64,000 nt of DNA from Cellulophaga sp. F20128 (GTDB lineage: Bacteria; Bacteroidota; Bacteroidia; Flavobacteriales; Flavobacteriaceae), in NCBI RefSeq assembly GCF_023015805.1, contig NZ_JALKBA010000001.1, positions 372,001 to 436,000 on the forward strand. The letters run 5' to 3'. The notes under the pieces were generated by a model that was not told the origin of the DNA, did no database searches, and was given only the letters and a program-made list of their open reading frames with translations. Positions 36,130 to 45,500 of this stretch are shown piece after piece. Every line of letters starts with the position of its first letter. Within the stretch, counting starts at the first letter, position 1. A program made the translations under genes and the position numbers.

Positions 36130-37703
36130 GCAAAATAATTCGCATTGGCACAAGAGACAGTGAACTTGCATTGTGGCAAGCAAATAGAGCAAAAACAGAA
36201 CTAGAAGCATTAGGATACAAGACCAAAATTGTTCCGGTAAAATCAACAGGAGATATTGTTTTAGACAAGCCACTTTACGAGCTTGGTATTACAGGTATAT
36301 TTACTAAAACACTTGATATTGCAATGCTCAATGGGGATATTGATATCGCCGTACATTCGTTAAAAGATGTACCTACAGAATTACCTGAAGGCATTGTACA
36401 AGCAGCTGTTTTAGAACGAGGTAATGTTAAAGATACCTTAGTATACAAAAACAATGAAGAGTTTTTAGGAGCTCGTGATGGTGTTGTAGCAACTAGTAGC
36501 TTGCGCCGCAAAGCACAATGGCTAAACCGCTACCCAACACATACCGTAGAAGACATAAGAGGTAACGTAATTTCTCGATTGAAAAAACTAGAAGATAGCC
36601 CTGTATGGAACGGTGCTATTTTTGCAGCAGCGGGTATTGGAAGGCTAGATCTTAGGCCAGAAGAAGCCGTAAATTTAGATTGGATGATTCCTGCTCCTGG
36701 CCAAGGTGCAATTATGATCACGGCACGAGAAATTGACGAAGACATTTTGGCTCTTTGTGCTCAAATTAACCACGAAGAAACTGAAATTTGTACAACGATA
36801 GAGCGTACTTTTCTAAATAAGTTAGAAGGGGGTTGTTCTGCTCCCATTGGCGCATTAGCCTATATCAAAAGTGAACAAATTATCTTCAGAGGAATATTAT
36901 TAAGTCCCGATGGTACCAAAAAAATTGAAGTTGAGCGAATTGTTAAGCTAGGCGAACATACTGATTTGGCCATTACGGCTGCCGAATACGTTTTAGAGCG
37001 TGGCGGAAAATACGTGATGGAAAGTTTAGGGAATGAAAAACAAAAAACCAAGGTCTATTCTACCAAATTGCTTACCAAAGATCAACGCGGACTTTTTACA
37101 AAAGAAATTGTCGTAGATAGCAATGACTTCATCAAGGTAAACCCCAATAGAATACCAGCTCGTTATTTTAAAAATGAGATAGAAAATGTAATCATTACGA
37201 GTAAAAACGCTGTAGAGTCTTTAATAACAAATTATGCTGCAGTTGAATTACAGTTTAAAAACATTTATTGTGTGGGTCGTAAAACAAGACGATTTATAAA
37301 AAATAATATCGGCCCTGTTACGCATTTTGAAAAAAGCGCAAAAGAATTAGCCCATTACCTTGTAGACCATATTGAAGGTACTGAGGTTACTTATTTTTGC
37401 AGTAATTTAAGGCTAGATGATTTGCCCGCAATTTTAGAAAAAAACAAGATAAAGGTAAACGAGATAGAAGCCTATCAAACCAAGTTTGATACACTAAAAG
37501 TAGCTGATAGCGTAGAAGCCGTTCTATTTTTTAGTCCATCTGGAGTGCAGAGTTTTTTGCAAAAAAATGAATCAAAAGCCATTGCCTTTTGTATTGGAGA
37601 CACGACTGCCGTTGAAGCTAAGAACCATTTTTCAGATGTTAGAATTGCTAAAATACCAACAGTAGAAAATGTAATCGATTTAGTAAATGAACATTATAAA
37701 TAG
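36126..37703 (+). CDS. hemCD: Fused porphobilinogen deaminase and uroporphyrinogen-III synthase
   Basis: This is a 525-residue bifunctional protein. Residues 1 to about 300 are HemC, which links four porphobilinogens into hydroxymethylbilane: RIGTRDSELALWQA, HSLKDVPTELPEG, VATSSLRRKAQWL, DIRGNVISRL, and the dipyrromethane-cofactor Cys237 in EGGCSAPIGA. Residues about 315-525 resemble HemD, which closes the ring: NVIITSKNAVESL, YCVGRKTRRFI, AVLFFSPSGVQSFL and CIGDTTAVEAKNHF. HemD is poorly conserved, so its assignment rests mainly on fold-like pattern and on the fusion. The four-base overlap with hemA indicates translational coupling; hemE follows 34 bases later. Confidence 0.93.
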   Translation: MSKIIRIGTRDSELALWQANRAKTELEALGYKTKIVPVKSTGDIVLDKPLYELGITGIFTKTLDIAMLNGDIDIAVHSLKDVPTELPEGIVQAAVLERGNVKDTLVYKNNEEFLGARDGVVATSSLRRKAQWLNRYPTHTVEDIRGNVISRLKKLEDSPVWNGAIFAAAGIGRLDLRPEEAVNLDWMIPAPGQGAIMITAREIDEDILALCAQINHEETEICTTIERTFLNKLEGGCSAPIGALAYIKSEQIIFRGILLSPDGTKKIEVERIVKLGEHTDLAITAAEYVLERGGKYVMESLGNEKQKTKVYSTKLLTKDQRGLFTKEIVVDSNDFIKVNPNRIPARYFKNEIENVIITSKNAVESLITNYAAVELQFKNIYCVGRKTRRFIKNNIGPVTHFEKSAKELAHYLVDHIEGTEVTYFCSNLRLDDLPAILEKNKIKVNEIEAYQTKFDTLKVADSVEAVLFFSPSGVQSFLQKNESKAIAFCIGDTTAVEAKNHFSDVRIAKIPTVENVIDLVNEHYK

Positions 37704-37737
37704 CTAAAGGCCAAAAGCCAACGGCTAAAACCCAGTT

Positions 37738-38766
37738 ATGATAAAAAACGATTTATTTTTAAGAGCACTAAAAGGAGAAACAGTAGACAGACCACCAGTT
37801 TGGATGATGCGCCAAGCAGGTCGGTATTTGCCTGAGTTTATAGAAATCAGAAAAAAGTACGATTTCTTTACACGTTGTCAAACACCAGAATTAGCTTCTG
37901 AGATTACCATACAACCCATACGAAGGTTTGGAATGGATGCCGCTATTTTGTTTTCTGACATTTTGGTAATTCCCCAAGCCATGAATATTGAGGTAGAAAT
38001 GAAGCCTAATTTTGGGCCCTATTTACCAAACCCTATTCGTACTTCTAAAGACTTAGAATCTGTTGTTGTACCAGACATACAGAGCAGCTTAGGCTATGTA
38101 ATGGATGCCATTAAAATGACCAAGGAAAAATTAAACGATGATGTGCCATTAATTGGCTTTGCTGGATCGCCATGGACCATTTTATGTTACTGTGTGCAAG
38201 GACAAGGGAGTAAAACATTTGACAAAGCCAAGGAATTTTGTTTTACAAATCCGGTTGCAGCACATCAATTGTTACAGAAAATTACGGATACAACCATTGC
38301 GTATTTAAAAGAAAAAGTAAAAGCTGGTGTCAACGCCGTTCAGGTTTTCGATTCATGGGGAGGAATGTTATCCCCAACAGATTATCAAGAGTTTTCATGG
38401 CAATACATACAGCAAATAATAGATGCTTTAAAGGATGAAACTCCAGTGATTGCTTTTGGCAAGGGCTGCTGGTTTGCCTTAGGCGATATGTCTAAATCTG
38501 GGGCTGCTGCTTTGGGAATAGACTGGACATGTTCTGCACGGAATGCTCGCTATTTAACCGGAGGAAATATCACCTTACAAGGTAATTTTGACCCCTCTAG
38601 GTTACTATCACCTCCTGCAGCTATTAAAAAAATGGTGCACCAGATGATTAATGAGTTTGGCAAAGACAAATATATCGTAAACTTAGGGCATGGTATTTTA
38701 CCTAATATACCACTAGAAAATGCCAAGGCGTTTATAGACGCAGTGAAAGAATACAAAGCTAATTAG
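37738..38766 (+). CDS. hemE: Uroporphyrinogen decarboxylase
   Basis: This enzyme removes four carboxyl groups from uroporphyrinogen III to give coproporphyrinogen III. The 342 residues carry the family signature [17 protein letters not shown] (about residues 18-34), [15 protein letters not shown] with the catalytic aspartate, [27 protein letters not shown] and NLGHGILPN near the end. It is a cytoplasmic homodimer in the family. The stop overlaps by one base the GTG start of the following DUF6973-like gene. Confidence 0.96.
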   Translation: MIKNDLFLRALKGETVDRPPVWMMRQAGRYLPEFIEIRKKYDFFTRCQTPELASEITIQPIRRFGMDAAILFSDILVIPQAMNIEVEMKPNFGPYLPNPIRTSKDLESVVVPDIQSSLGYVMDAIKMTKEKLNDDVPLIGFAGSPWTILCYCVQGQGSKTFDKAKEFCFTNPVAAHQLLQKITDTTIAYLKEKVKAGVNAVQVFDSWGGMLSPTDYQEFSWQYIQQIIDALKDETPVIAFGKGCWFALGDMSKSGAAALGIDWTCSARNARYLTGGNITLQGNFDPSRLLSPPAAIKKMVHQMINEFGKDKYIVNLGHGILPNIPLENAKAFIDAVKEYKAN

Positions 38767-39254
38767 TGAAAATCTGGACGCGAATACGCAATTTAAATAT
38801 AAAGCAGTTTTACAAACTGTCTTTGTTGCTTGCTCAGCATCCACTACTAATTATCCCAACACTTAGTGCTACAAAACGCACTTTTGAACTATGCACTTCT
38901 TTCTATGGAAATAACCATGGAAAAAGTAATAAAGGTAATGCTTTTAGGCATTCATTATGGAATGCCTTAATCTGCAAACAGTCGTTAAAACGAACCAAAA
39001 ACAAGCAGAAAAGTGTTTTTTGGGCCCAAAAAGTGACCGATTTATACGAAAGGGTCACCCAAAATAATTTGTTAGATGAGCAAATGGATCTTCAAAACAA
39101 TGCTGTTGGGAGATTGTATTTTTTAAACTTTGTCGAGAAAGCTGAATCTGAAATGGTTCATTTTATTTGGAACAAAAGCAAGGTTGCAGAAAAAATAATC
39201 AAAACGGAAGATATAAAAAGCTATCCTTCCAATATGGTTTATATTGTAGATTAA
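38766..39254 (+). CDS. Uncharacterised protein with NAxRHxxWNA motif (DUF6973-like)
   Basis: This 162-residue basic protein uses a GTG start that overlaps the hemE stop by one base. The strongest landmark is GKSNKGNAFRHSLWNALIC (about residues 57-75), an NAxRHxxWNA pattern resembling DUF6973. Later, QNNAVGRLYF and the Asp/Glu in LLDEQMDLQNN recall small lipase- or hydrolase-like helical domains. There is no signal peptide. It is inserted in the heme operon and co-transcribed by position. Whether it takes part in heme metabolism is unknown. Confidence 0.72.
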   Translation: MKIWTRIRNLNIKQFYKLSLLLAQHPLLIIPTLSATKRTFELCTSFYGNNHGKSNKGNAFRHSLWNALICKQSLKRTKNKQKSVFWAQKVTDLYERVTQNNLLDEQMDLQNNAVGRLYFLNFVEKAESEMVHFIWNKSKVAEKIIKTEDIKSYPSNMVYIVD

Positions 39255-39274
39255 TCTATTCTAAAGACTAAAAA

Positions 39275-40051
39275 GTGATACAGAACATCCTAAAAGGCAT
39301 AAGAGCATACGCTGGTAGTTTTTCGCTAATTTCTAAACTAAAGCTTTGGAAATACTTTTTTATCCCTATTTTAATTAGCATTATTACCGCAGTTTCCATT
39401 GGTTTATTAGCCTATGGGTTATCTGATACTATTGGATCCATTATATCGCAAATATGGCTTTGGGAATGGGGTAAAGAAACCTTTAGTTCAATTTCTAATT
39501 TTATTGGTGCCACCTTCATTATTGCCATTGGTTTGGTTTTATATAAACACATTATAATGGCACTATCGGCACCATTTATGAGTCCAGTTTCAGAAAAAAT
39601 AGAGACCTATTTAACAGGTATAGACAATCACCAGCACAGAGACACTTCATTTAGCGAACAACTTTGGCGCGGCATTCGCATAAACCTCAGAAATTTATCG
39701 AAAGAGCTCCTACTAACCATACCTATTGTTCTTATTGGTTTTATTCCAATAATAGGCATGCTTTCTACTGTACTCCTGTTTCTAGTTCAAGCCTATTATG
39801 CAGGTTTCGGTAATATGGATTACACCTTAGAGCGCCATTTTAAATACAAAGAAAGCATACAGTTTGTGCAGAAACACAGAGGTGTTGCAATAGGAAACGG
39901 TATTGTTTTTATGCTATTTTTACTTATTCCAATTTTGGGTATTATTCTGGTTTTACCATTATCTGTTACGGCTGCTTCTACAAAAACAGTAAATTTGATA
40001 CAGGCAGACAAACTCCTTGCAAACCAAAAAGATATGCAAAATGATTCTTGA
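39275..40051 (+). CDS. EI24/CysZ-like integral membrane protein
   Basis: This 258-residue inner-membrane protein is read from a GTG start (MIQNILKGIRAYAGSFSLI). It has four or more hydrophobic helices (about 28-50, 75-100, 140-165, 205-235). The EI24 domain pattern includes ALSAPFMSPVSEKIE, GIRINLRNLSKELLLTIPIVLIGFIPIIG and the ending LPLSVTAASTKTV. CysZ members transport sulfate; other EI24 proteins have unclear roles, and no cysteine-synthesis gene is nearby. It overlaps the next GNAT gene by 11 bases. Its place in the heme gene run is a hint, not proof, of a linked role. Confidence 0.78.
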   Translation: MIQNILKGIRAYAGSFSLISKLKLWKYFFIPILISIITAVSIGLLAYGLSDTIGSIISQIWLWEWGKETFSSISNFIGATFIIAIGLVLYKHIIMALSAPFMSPVSEKIETYLTGIDNHQHRDTSFSEQLWRGIRINLRNLSKELLLTIPIVLIGFIPIIGMLSTVLLFLVQAYYAGFGNMDYTLERHFKYKESIQFVQKHRGVAIGNGIVFMLFLLIPILGIILVLPLSVTAASTKTVNLIQADKLLANQKDMQNDS

Positions 40052-40610
40052 ACTCCAATCGTTTTACTTAGCCCCAATTGAGGAAAAAGATGCCTGGGCC
40101 TTGTGTAATTTTATGGTTACTAATGAAGATCGATTAAAACGATATTTACCACAGACTCTTGCACAAAATCTCACACCTGATTTATCTCATATATTTGCCG
40201 TTAAAAAAGAAAAACAATATCGGGAAACTGAAGTGCTCCTTTTTTTACTAAAAAAAAAGGAAACTAATGTATTGGCGGGTCTTATTTATATTAAAAACTT
40301 TGATTGGGAGACTAAAGAAGCAGAATTTGCGTACTGTATTGGATATGAATTTAAGGGGAAGGGTCTAATTGCAAAAGCAGTTAAAGAATTAAGTAGTTAT
40401 GTTTTTACCAACTTAGGACTAAAATCGTTAATAATTATTACGCATAAAACAAATAAAGCAAGTGTTGCTGTAGCTGAACAGAATGACTTTAGATGGCAAA
40501 AAACATTGAAAAATGAATTTACTCCTTCTGGTGAAAAACCAGTGGATATGGAGTTGTATAGATTATACAAAGAGACAAATAGTAATGAGAATGCCCTACA
40601 CAAAAATTGA
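40041..40610 (+). CDS. GNAT family N-acetyltransferase (RimJ/RimL-like)
   Basis: This is a cytoplasmic acetyl-CoA-dependent acyltransferase of 189 residues. The ATG at 40041 (MILELQSFYLAPIEEKDAWALCNF) gives a family-like N-terminus; the longer frame starts inside the preceding gene. The core runs AEFAYCIGYEFKGKGLIAKAVKELSSYVF, where the usual Q/RxxGxG/A pyrophosphate loop is EFKGKG. KSLIIITHKTNKASVAVAEQNDF and the end phrase VDMELYRL are typical of ribosomal-protein alanine acetyltransferase relatives. The substrate is unknown. It lies between the EI24-like gene and hemF. Confidence 0.83.
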   Translation: MILELQSFYLAPIEEKDAWALCNFMVTNEDRLKRYLPQTLAQNLTPDLSHIFAVKKEKQYRETEVLLFLLKKKETNVLAGLIYIKNFDWETKEAEFAYCIGYEFKGKGLIAKAVKELSSYVFTNLGLKSLIIITHKTNKASVAVAEQNDFRWQKTLKNEFTPSGEKPVDMELYRLYKETNSNENALHKN

Positions 40611-40655
40611 AGTGAATTAATAATCACTTTTAGATTTGGGCGAGATGTTTAAGTT

Positions 40656-41561
40656 ATGAAAAACAAATTTTACAAGTACATAGAAGAATTACAAGACACT
40701 ATTACAGCCAAATTAGAAGCCATAGATGGCGTTGCTACCTTTAAACAAGACCTTTGGAAGCGTCCAGAAGGCGGAGGCGGCAGAACAAGGGTTATAGAGC
40801 ATGGAGCTGTTTTTGAAAAAGGTGGTGTAAATATTTCTGCAGTTCACGGCGAGCTTCCCGAGAGTATGCAAAAGTATTTTGGCGTTAAAGATGCCAATTT
40901 TTTTGCTTGCGGATTAAGTCTTGTATTACACCCTAAAAACCCAATGGTGCCAACGGTACACGCCAATTGGCGTTATTTTGAAATGTATGACAAAGAAGGA
41001 AACATTGTAGACCAGTGGTTTGGAGGCGGACAAGATTTAACCCCCTATTATTTGTTTGATGAAGACGCAACTCATTTCCATACGGTTTGTAAAACTGCGT
41101 GCGACACCCATAATCTTGAGTTTTATCCCAAATACAAAGCACGCTGCGATGAATACTTTTGGAACACCCACAGAAATGAAGCTCGCGGCATTGGCGGTTT
41201 GTTTTTTGACTATTGTAAAGCAACAGATGAACTGTCTTTGCAAGATTGGTATAGTTTTGTAACCGAAGTCGGGAATAGTTTTTTAAAGAGTTATGTGCCT
41301 ATTGTAGAAAAAAGAAAAGATTTGGTCTATAACAAGGACCAAAAGGACTGGCAGGAAATTAGAAGAGGGCGATATGTAGAGTTTAACTTGGTACACGACA
41401 AAGGCACCCTATTTGGTCTTAAAACCAATGGTAGAATAGAAAGTATTTTAATGAGCCTTCCACCCCACGTACAATGGGTATATGACCATAACCCAGAACC
41501 AGAAAGTCCGGAAGATAAATTACTACAAGTTTTAAAGGAGCCAAAAGAATGGATTCTTTAG
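40656..41561 (+). CDS. hemF: Oxygen-dependent coproporphyrinogen III oxidase
   Basis: This enzyme oxidatively decarboxylates coproporphyrinogen III to protoporphyrinogen IX using O2. The 301 residues match the compact family. Signatures are FKQDLWKRPEGGGGRTRVIEHGAVFEKGGVN, FFACGLSLVLHPKNPMVPTVHANWRYFE, WFGGGQDLTPYYL, RGIGGLFFDY, RRGRYVEFNLVHDKGTLFGLKTNGRIESILMSLPP. It indicates aerobic heme synthesis. It is the last gene of the hemA-led plus-strand run. The HemJ-like and HemH products in the window take its product on to heme. Confidence 0.97.
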   Translation: MKNKFYKYIEELQDTITAKLEAIDGVATFKQDLWKRPEGGGGRTRVIEHGAVFEKGGVNISAVHGELPESMQKYFGVKDANFFACGLSLVLHPKNPMVPTVHANWRYFEMYDKEGNIVDQWFGGGQDLTPYYLFDEDATHFHTVCKTACDTHNLEFYPKYKARCDEYFWNTHRNEARGIGGLFFDYCKATDELSLQDWYSFVTEVGNSFLKSYVPIVEKRKDLVYNKDQKDWQEIRRGRYVEFNLVHDKGTLFGLKTNGRIESILMSLPPHVQWVYDHNPEPESPEDKLLQVLKEPKEWIL

Positions 41562-41834
41562 CACTAGAAAATAAAACCTATCACCCATACAATAGTATTG
41601 AAAAAAACACCTTTTAACATTCCTATTATTACTCTTAGCTGCTTAGGACAATTCTCTTGTTAAAACAACAGAAACAAACCACTTAGTATATTCTTTTTTC
41701 AGTTTTTCGTAGGCCAATGATAACTATTGCGTTATTCAGTTTCATTTATCGGTTAACACGTCAGTTTTTTATAGGGTTTGAATGCAGAACAAACCCCAAC
41801 CAACTACCTAGTATTATAAATAAAATTAATTGAC
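41562..41834. other. Intergenic region with a possible decayed reading frame
   Basis: This is an A/T-rich gap after hemF. A short plus-strand frame near 41600 (TTG start, 21 codons) reads MKKTPFNIPIITLSCLGQFSC, like the start of an exported protein. It stops at once; a second open stretch follows in the same frame and also stops. It may be the remains of a lost small gene. I see no promoter or RNA structure other than the terminator that follows. Confidence 0.3.
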
Positions 41835-41870
41835 TTATAAAAAACGCCCCATCTGGAGCGTTTTTTATAA
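41835..41870. terminator. Bidirectional hairpin terminator
   Basis: A 13-base stem (41835-41847 with 41858-41870) with A-run and T-run flanks surrounds a ten-base loop. It lies between hemF (+) and the permease/M1 gene (-) and can end both. Confidence 0.8.
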
Positions 41871-41892
41871 GCAATCTATACTGTTTTAGCTG

Positions 41893-44800
41893 TTATTCTA
41901 GAACGGATTTTAAATTATCATCAGACTTACGGTCTATCAACTTATTGTAGGGATCTATTCCTGCTTTTTCAGGTTTTTTATCCGTTATAACGGTAAAGGT
42001 ATTGTCACCTGGAGCCAACCATTTTAGTTCAAAGTAATATGGATTCTTAATGGTTACATTATCTTCATTTTTAATATCGGCACCAAAAAGTCCAACATCA
42101 ACCAAATTCTTCTTGGTATCTGTTTCTCTCTCTTTTCCTTGATCATCATAATAAATTTTAGCAGAATTCACCGTAAAGGTGGTTTCCCATTTTCCATTAC
42201 CCAATTTTTTAGTTTTTGCTTCGTTTACCTTGTTCTCATACAAGACAATTTCTTTAAATCCATCAGTAACCTTATACTTTAAAGAATCTGGGGTAATACC
42301 ATAAATGGCATCAAATAAATTTTCAGAAGTAGCATAAACCCCTTTATTAAAATATTTATACTCGTTTAAGAATTGCTTTAAGGCGTTGTTAATTTTGTCT
42401 TCCCCAATAACATCTTGCAGCTCGTACATTACCATAGAGCCTTTCTGGTACCATATATGTTGACCGGTTTCTACATTTAATAAGGAGCGCTCTGGTTTAA
42501 AGCTAAATTGGCGACTGCTTAAATAAGAGTCCAATGAATTTTTTAAAAATGATTGTATTCCGTTTTCGCCATACTCTTTTTTCATGGTCATCAATGACAC
42601 ATACTCTGCCAAGGTTTCGGAAATAATATTAGCACCAGAGGTTTTACTTGGAGTAACTATATGTCCCCACCATTGGTGTGCCACCTCGTGCGCGGTTACA
42701 CGAAAGGCATAATTAAAATCTTCTGCCTTAGAAAAATCGGCTACAAAACCAAAATCTTCAGAATAGGGAATTGTTGTTGCAAATGATTGTGCAAAAACCG
42801 AGTACGCAGGAAACTCAACTATACGTAATACCGTATATGGATATTCAAAAAAGTTTTTAGAATTGTAATCCAAAGAAACCTTTATCCCATGTATAAAATG
42901 TTCTAGATTTCGTTTGTGTTTGGGGGAATGGTAAATTTCAATATTTACTTTTTTCCCGCTAGGCGCTGTCCACGTATCTCTTTCTATATCATATGCAGCG
43001 GAGGCAAAGTTGAAGAAATAGTCGGTCTTATCTCCTAACTGATAGGTAAAATAGCTTCGTTCTCCTTCATCCCACTGCTTTATAAGTTTGCCTGGAGCAA
43101 TGGCTGTCTGCCCTTTAGCAGTACTCACAGTAGCTTCAAACGATAAATAGTTAGCATCCTCATTAAACAAGTTTTTACGTAACGCTAGACTGTCTGTCCT
43201 AGGCGACAATAGATAATCCATTTCATCTAGCCCATATTTTTTACGTGTACCATTGTCTGTTAACGCAATTTCATAATGAAAAGAAGGGAAAATATCATCT
43301 CTAAAAAAAGTGCCATTATTAAGAACGCTAGTCTCTAATCCGTTAGAAAAACCTTGGGTTATAGCCCTCGTATGAATTACCAAATCTGCAGTATCCTTAG
43401 GTTGTAATGGTTCAGGTAATTTGTACATAAACAACCTATAAATACTGTCTTTTAAAAAGGGTTGTAGTTCATTACCATTGTACACAACTTTGGTTATTTT
43501 GGTGTCTGCAACCCCAAACTTTACTTCCAACAAAAGAGTGTCTATAGGTGTATCAAAGTTATTTACAGCCGTAAAATCACCCTCAGCATACACATCTCTT
43601 TCTTTCGGGTAAATATCCACTTTGGCCTTAAGAGCAACTATTTGCAGGTGTGGCTTGTTTAAATATTTAGCATATTTTTTTTCTGCATCAGCAGCAATTT
43701 TGTTACCGTGATCTGAACTTTCAATACTGTTGAGCACTTTTAAATTGTAATAACTGTAGGCACCTACCGCCATAAATAAAACTAAAAAGACTACCGTTGC
43801 CCCAATAGTTTTTGCCTTAAAACGACTCACCGCCAACCGGAGTCTTTCTTTAAACGAAGAATAAAACCCTCTATTCCAGAAAACATAGCCAATGATGGCT
43901 AATATGCAACTGAAGAGGATCCAGTATAGATTTAACCAAAACCCCCCACTTAAATAATGTCCAAACCCATTTAAATCACTTAAAAAGCTAGCTGGAACAC
44001 TTCCATAAATAAACAAGGGATTATTTATTTTGAAAATTAAGGTGATGAGTAAAGGCAGACCTAAGGAAATTAGAATAACCAAAAAGTGACCTAAAAATTT
44101 ATTATTGGCCAATACGTGTATAAAAAAGGCAAGCAATACTGTTGTAATATAGGCTGGGAATATATTGGCAAAATTAAAGGTAAGGTACATGCCCAACTCA
44201 TAGTTAAAATAGCCATTATAGGTTTGATAGAGCATCCCTACTAAAATGGTTACTAGGGTAAGTAATGCCGCTACACCAACCAAGGCAATAATTTTAGAGA
44301 CATACAAGGTTGCATTGGTAACTGGCAATGCATCATAAAACTCAAAAGTTTTATTATTTCTGGTCCTATGAACTGCTTCACCCGCATAAATAACAAGGAT
44401 AATGATAGAAAAAACGAGCAAACCAGCACTTAGTTCCTGTACCATAAATCTAGTTAAGGGTAAGGATGGCGTACCGTAGGTTTGCGTAGATTGCGTCGCA
44501 ATAAAAATTGAAAAAATCGTTCCAATTATAATAAGAATAATAAAGGCATTTTCCTTTACTATAGATAAAAATTCAATTTTACTCAATGACCATAAATTAC
44601 CCCAATTTGCTTTTTTACTATAAACTTGTTTAATAGTTGCTATGGCAAGTGTTGGTTGTGGAACGGTGGCATCATCCTTAATTTTTTTAGCCCGCTTCGG
44701 AATTAAAAAATTAGGATAAGTAAACTTAAAAAGAGTGAATAAAAAAATGGCAATACTAATTGAAAACCATAGGATACGATTTAATAAAAACTCTCCGTAC

Positions 44801-45498
44801 ATTGGCAAATACAAGGTATTAACTTCATTAATAGACCAGTATTTCTTAATGTATTTATAAGCTTCAGACCCAAATGGGTCTACATAAACACTTAGCCATT
44901 GACTGTCTAAATTTCCCAGTAAATTACCTGCTACACTGCTGAGAATAAAAATAAGAATTCCACCCAAATACAAAATAGACATTCTTTTAAAGAAAGTCAT
45001 TAAACTAAAAAACAAGACGCCAATAAATAATGAGTTAAAGGTGAGATAAAACAGAAATGGCAATAGGTAAGCTGTAAAATCGAACCCCGTATAAGTACCG
45101 TAATCTGGCCTATTTAATAAGGCTCCAATGGTAAAACCCATCATGGCACCAAGTACAGCACCAATATTCATTAATGTTACAATAGTAAAACTTCCAAAAA
45201 ACCGACCCATCAAATAACTCTTCTCCGATATTGGGTATGTAAAGTACGTTTGTGCTGTTTTGTGTTCCTCATCTCTATATACCGGAACTCCCATAATCGC
45301 AGCATAAAAAAACAATCCAATGATACTTAACCCCCCTAAAACACCAGCAATGGCGTTAGGGCTATTGGTAAACTGTGCGGTACCAGAATCCTGAAAAACA
45401 GCCAGTAACAAGGGAATAATAAATAGTAAAAACAGGTAGACATAGGTTATTGGTCTGCGCAACCTATACTTGAGCTCAAATAAAAATATTTCTTTCAT
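41893..45498 (-). CDS. ABC-2 type permease fused to an M1 family metallopeptidase
   Basis: This 1201-residue integral membrane protein starts with about twelve hydrophobic helices in two ABC-2-like sets (about 20-250 and 320-550). A linker helix at about 575-595 leads to a large extracytoplasmic gluzincin domain (about 630-1201). The zinc motif HEVAH is at residues 937-941, followed by QWWGH and the downstream ligand Glu in ISETLAEYVSL, 19 residues after the second His. The classical GAMEN exopeptidase motif is absent; the equivalent region reads RIVEFPAYSVFAQSFATTIPYSED. This fusion is a known Bacteroidetes arrangement. It starts two bases after the ATPase gene, its expected motor. The transported or cleaved substrate is unknown. 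Confidence 0.9.
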   Translation of the reverse strand: MKEIFLFELKYRLRRPITYVYLFLLFIIPLLLAVFQDSGTAQFTNSPNAIAGVLGGLSIIGLFFYAAIMGVPVYRDEEHKTAQTYFTYPISEKSYLMGRFFGSFTIVTLMNIGAVLGAMMGFTIGALLNRPDYGTYTGFDFTAYLLPFLFYLTFNSLFIGVLFFSLMTFFKRMSILYLGGILIFILSSVAGNLLGNLDSQWLSVYVDPFGSEAYKYIKKYWSINEVNTLYLPMYGEFLLNRILWFSISIAIFLFTLFKFTYPNFLIPKRAKKIKDDATVPQPTLAIATIKQVYSKKANWGNLWSLSKIEFLSIVKENAFIILIIIGTIFSIFIATQSTQTYGTPSLPLTRFMVQELSAGLLVFSIIILVIYAGEAVHRTRNNKTFEFYDALPVTNATLYVSKIIALVGVAALLTLVTILVGMLYQTYNGYFNYELGMYLTFNFANIFPAYITTVLLAFFIHVLANNKFLGHFLVILISLGLPLLITLIFKINNPLFIYGSVPASFLSDLNGFGHYLSGGFWLNLYWILFSCILAIIGYVFWNRGFYSSFKERLRLAVSRFKAKTIGATVVFLVLFMAVGAYSYYNLKVLNSIESSDHGNKIAADAEKKYAKYLNKPHLQIVALKAKVDIYPKERDVYAEGDFTAVNNFDTPIDTLLLEVKFGVADTKITKVVYNGNELQPFLKDSIYRLFMYKLPEPLQPKDTADLVIHTRAITQGFSNGLETSVLNNGTFFRDDIFPSFHYEIALTDNGTRKKYGLDEMDYLLSPRTDSLALRKNLFNEDANYLSFEATVSTAKGQTAIAPGKLIKQWDEGERSYFTYQLGDKTDYFFNFASAAYDIERDTWTAPSGKKVNIEIYHSPKHKRNLEHFIHGIKVSLDYNSKNFFEYPYTVLRIVEFPAYSVFAQSFATTIPYSEDFGFVADFSKAEDFNYAFRVTAHEVAHQWWGHIVTPSKTSGANIISETLAEYVSLMTMKKEYGENGIQSFLKNSLDSYLSSRQFSFKPERSLLNVETGQHIWYQKGSMVMYELQDVIGEDKINNALKQFLNEYKYFNKGVYATSENLFDAIYGITPDSLKYKVTDGFKEIVLYENKVNEAKTKKLGNGKWETTFTVNSAKIYYDDQGKERETDTKKNLVDVGLFGADIKNEDNVTIKNPYYFELKWLAPGDNTFTVITDKKPEKAGIDPYNKLIDRKSDDNLKSVLE

Positions 45499-45500
45499 AA

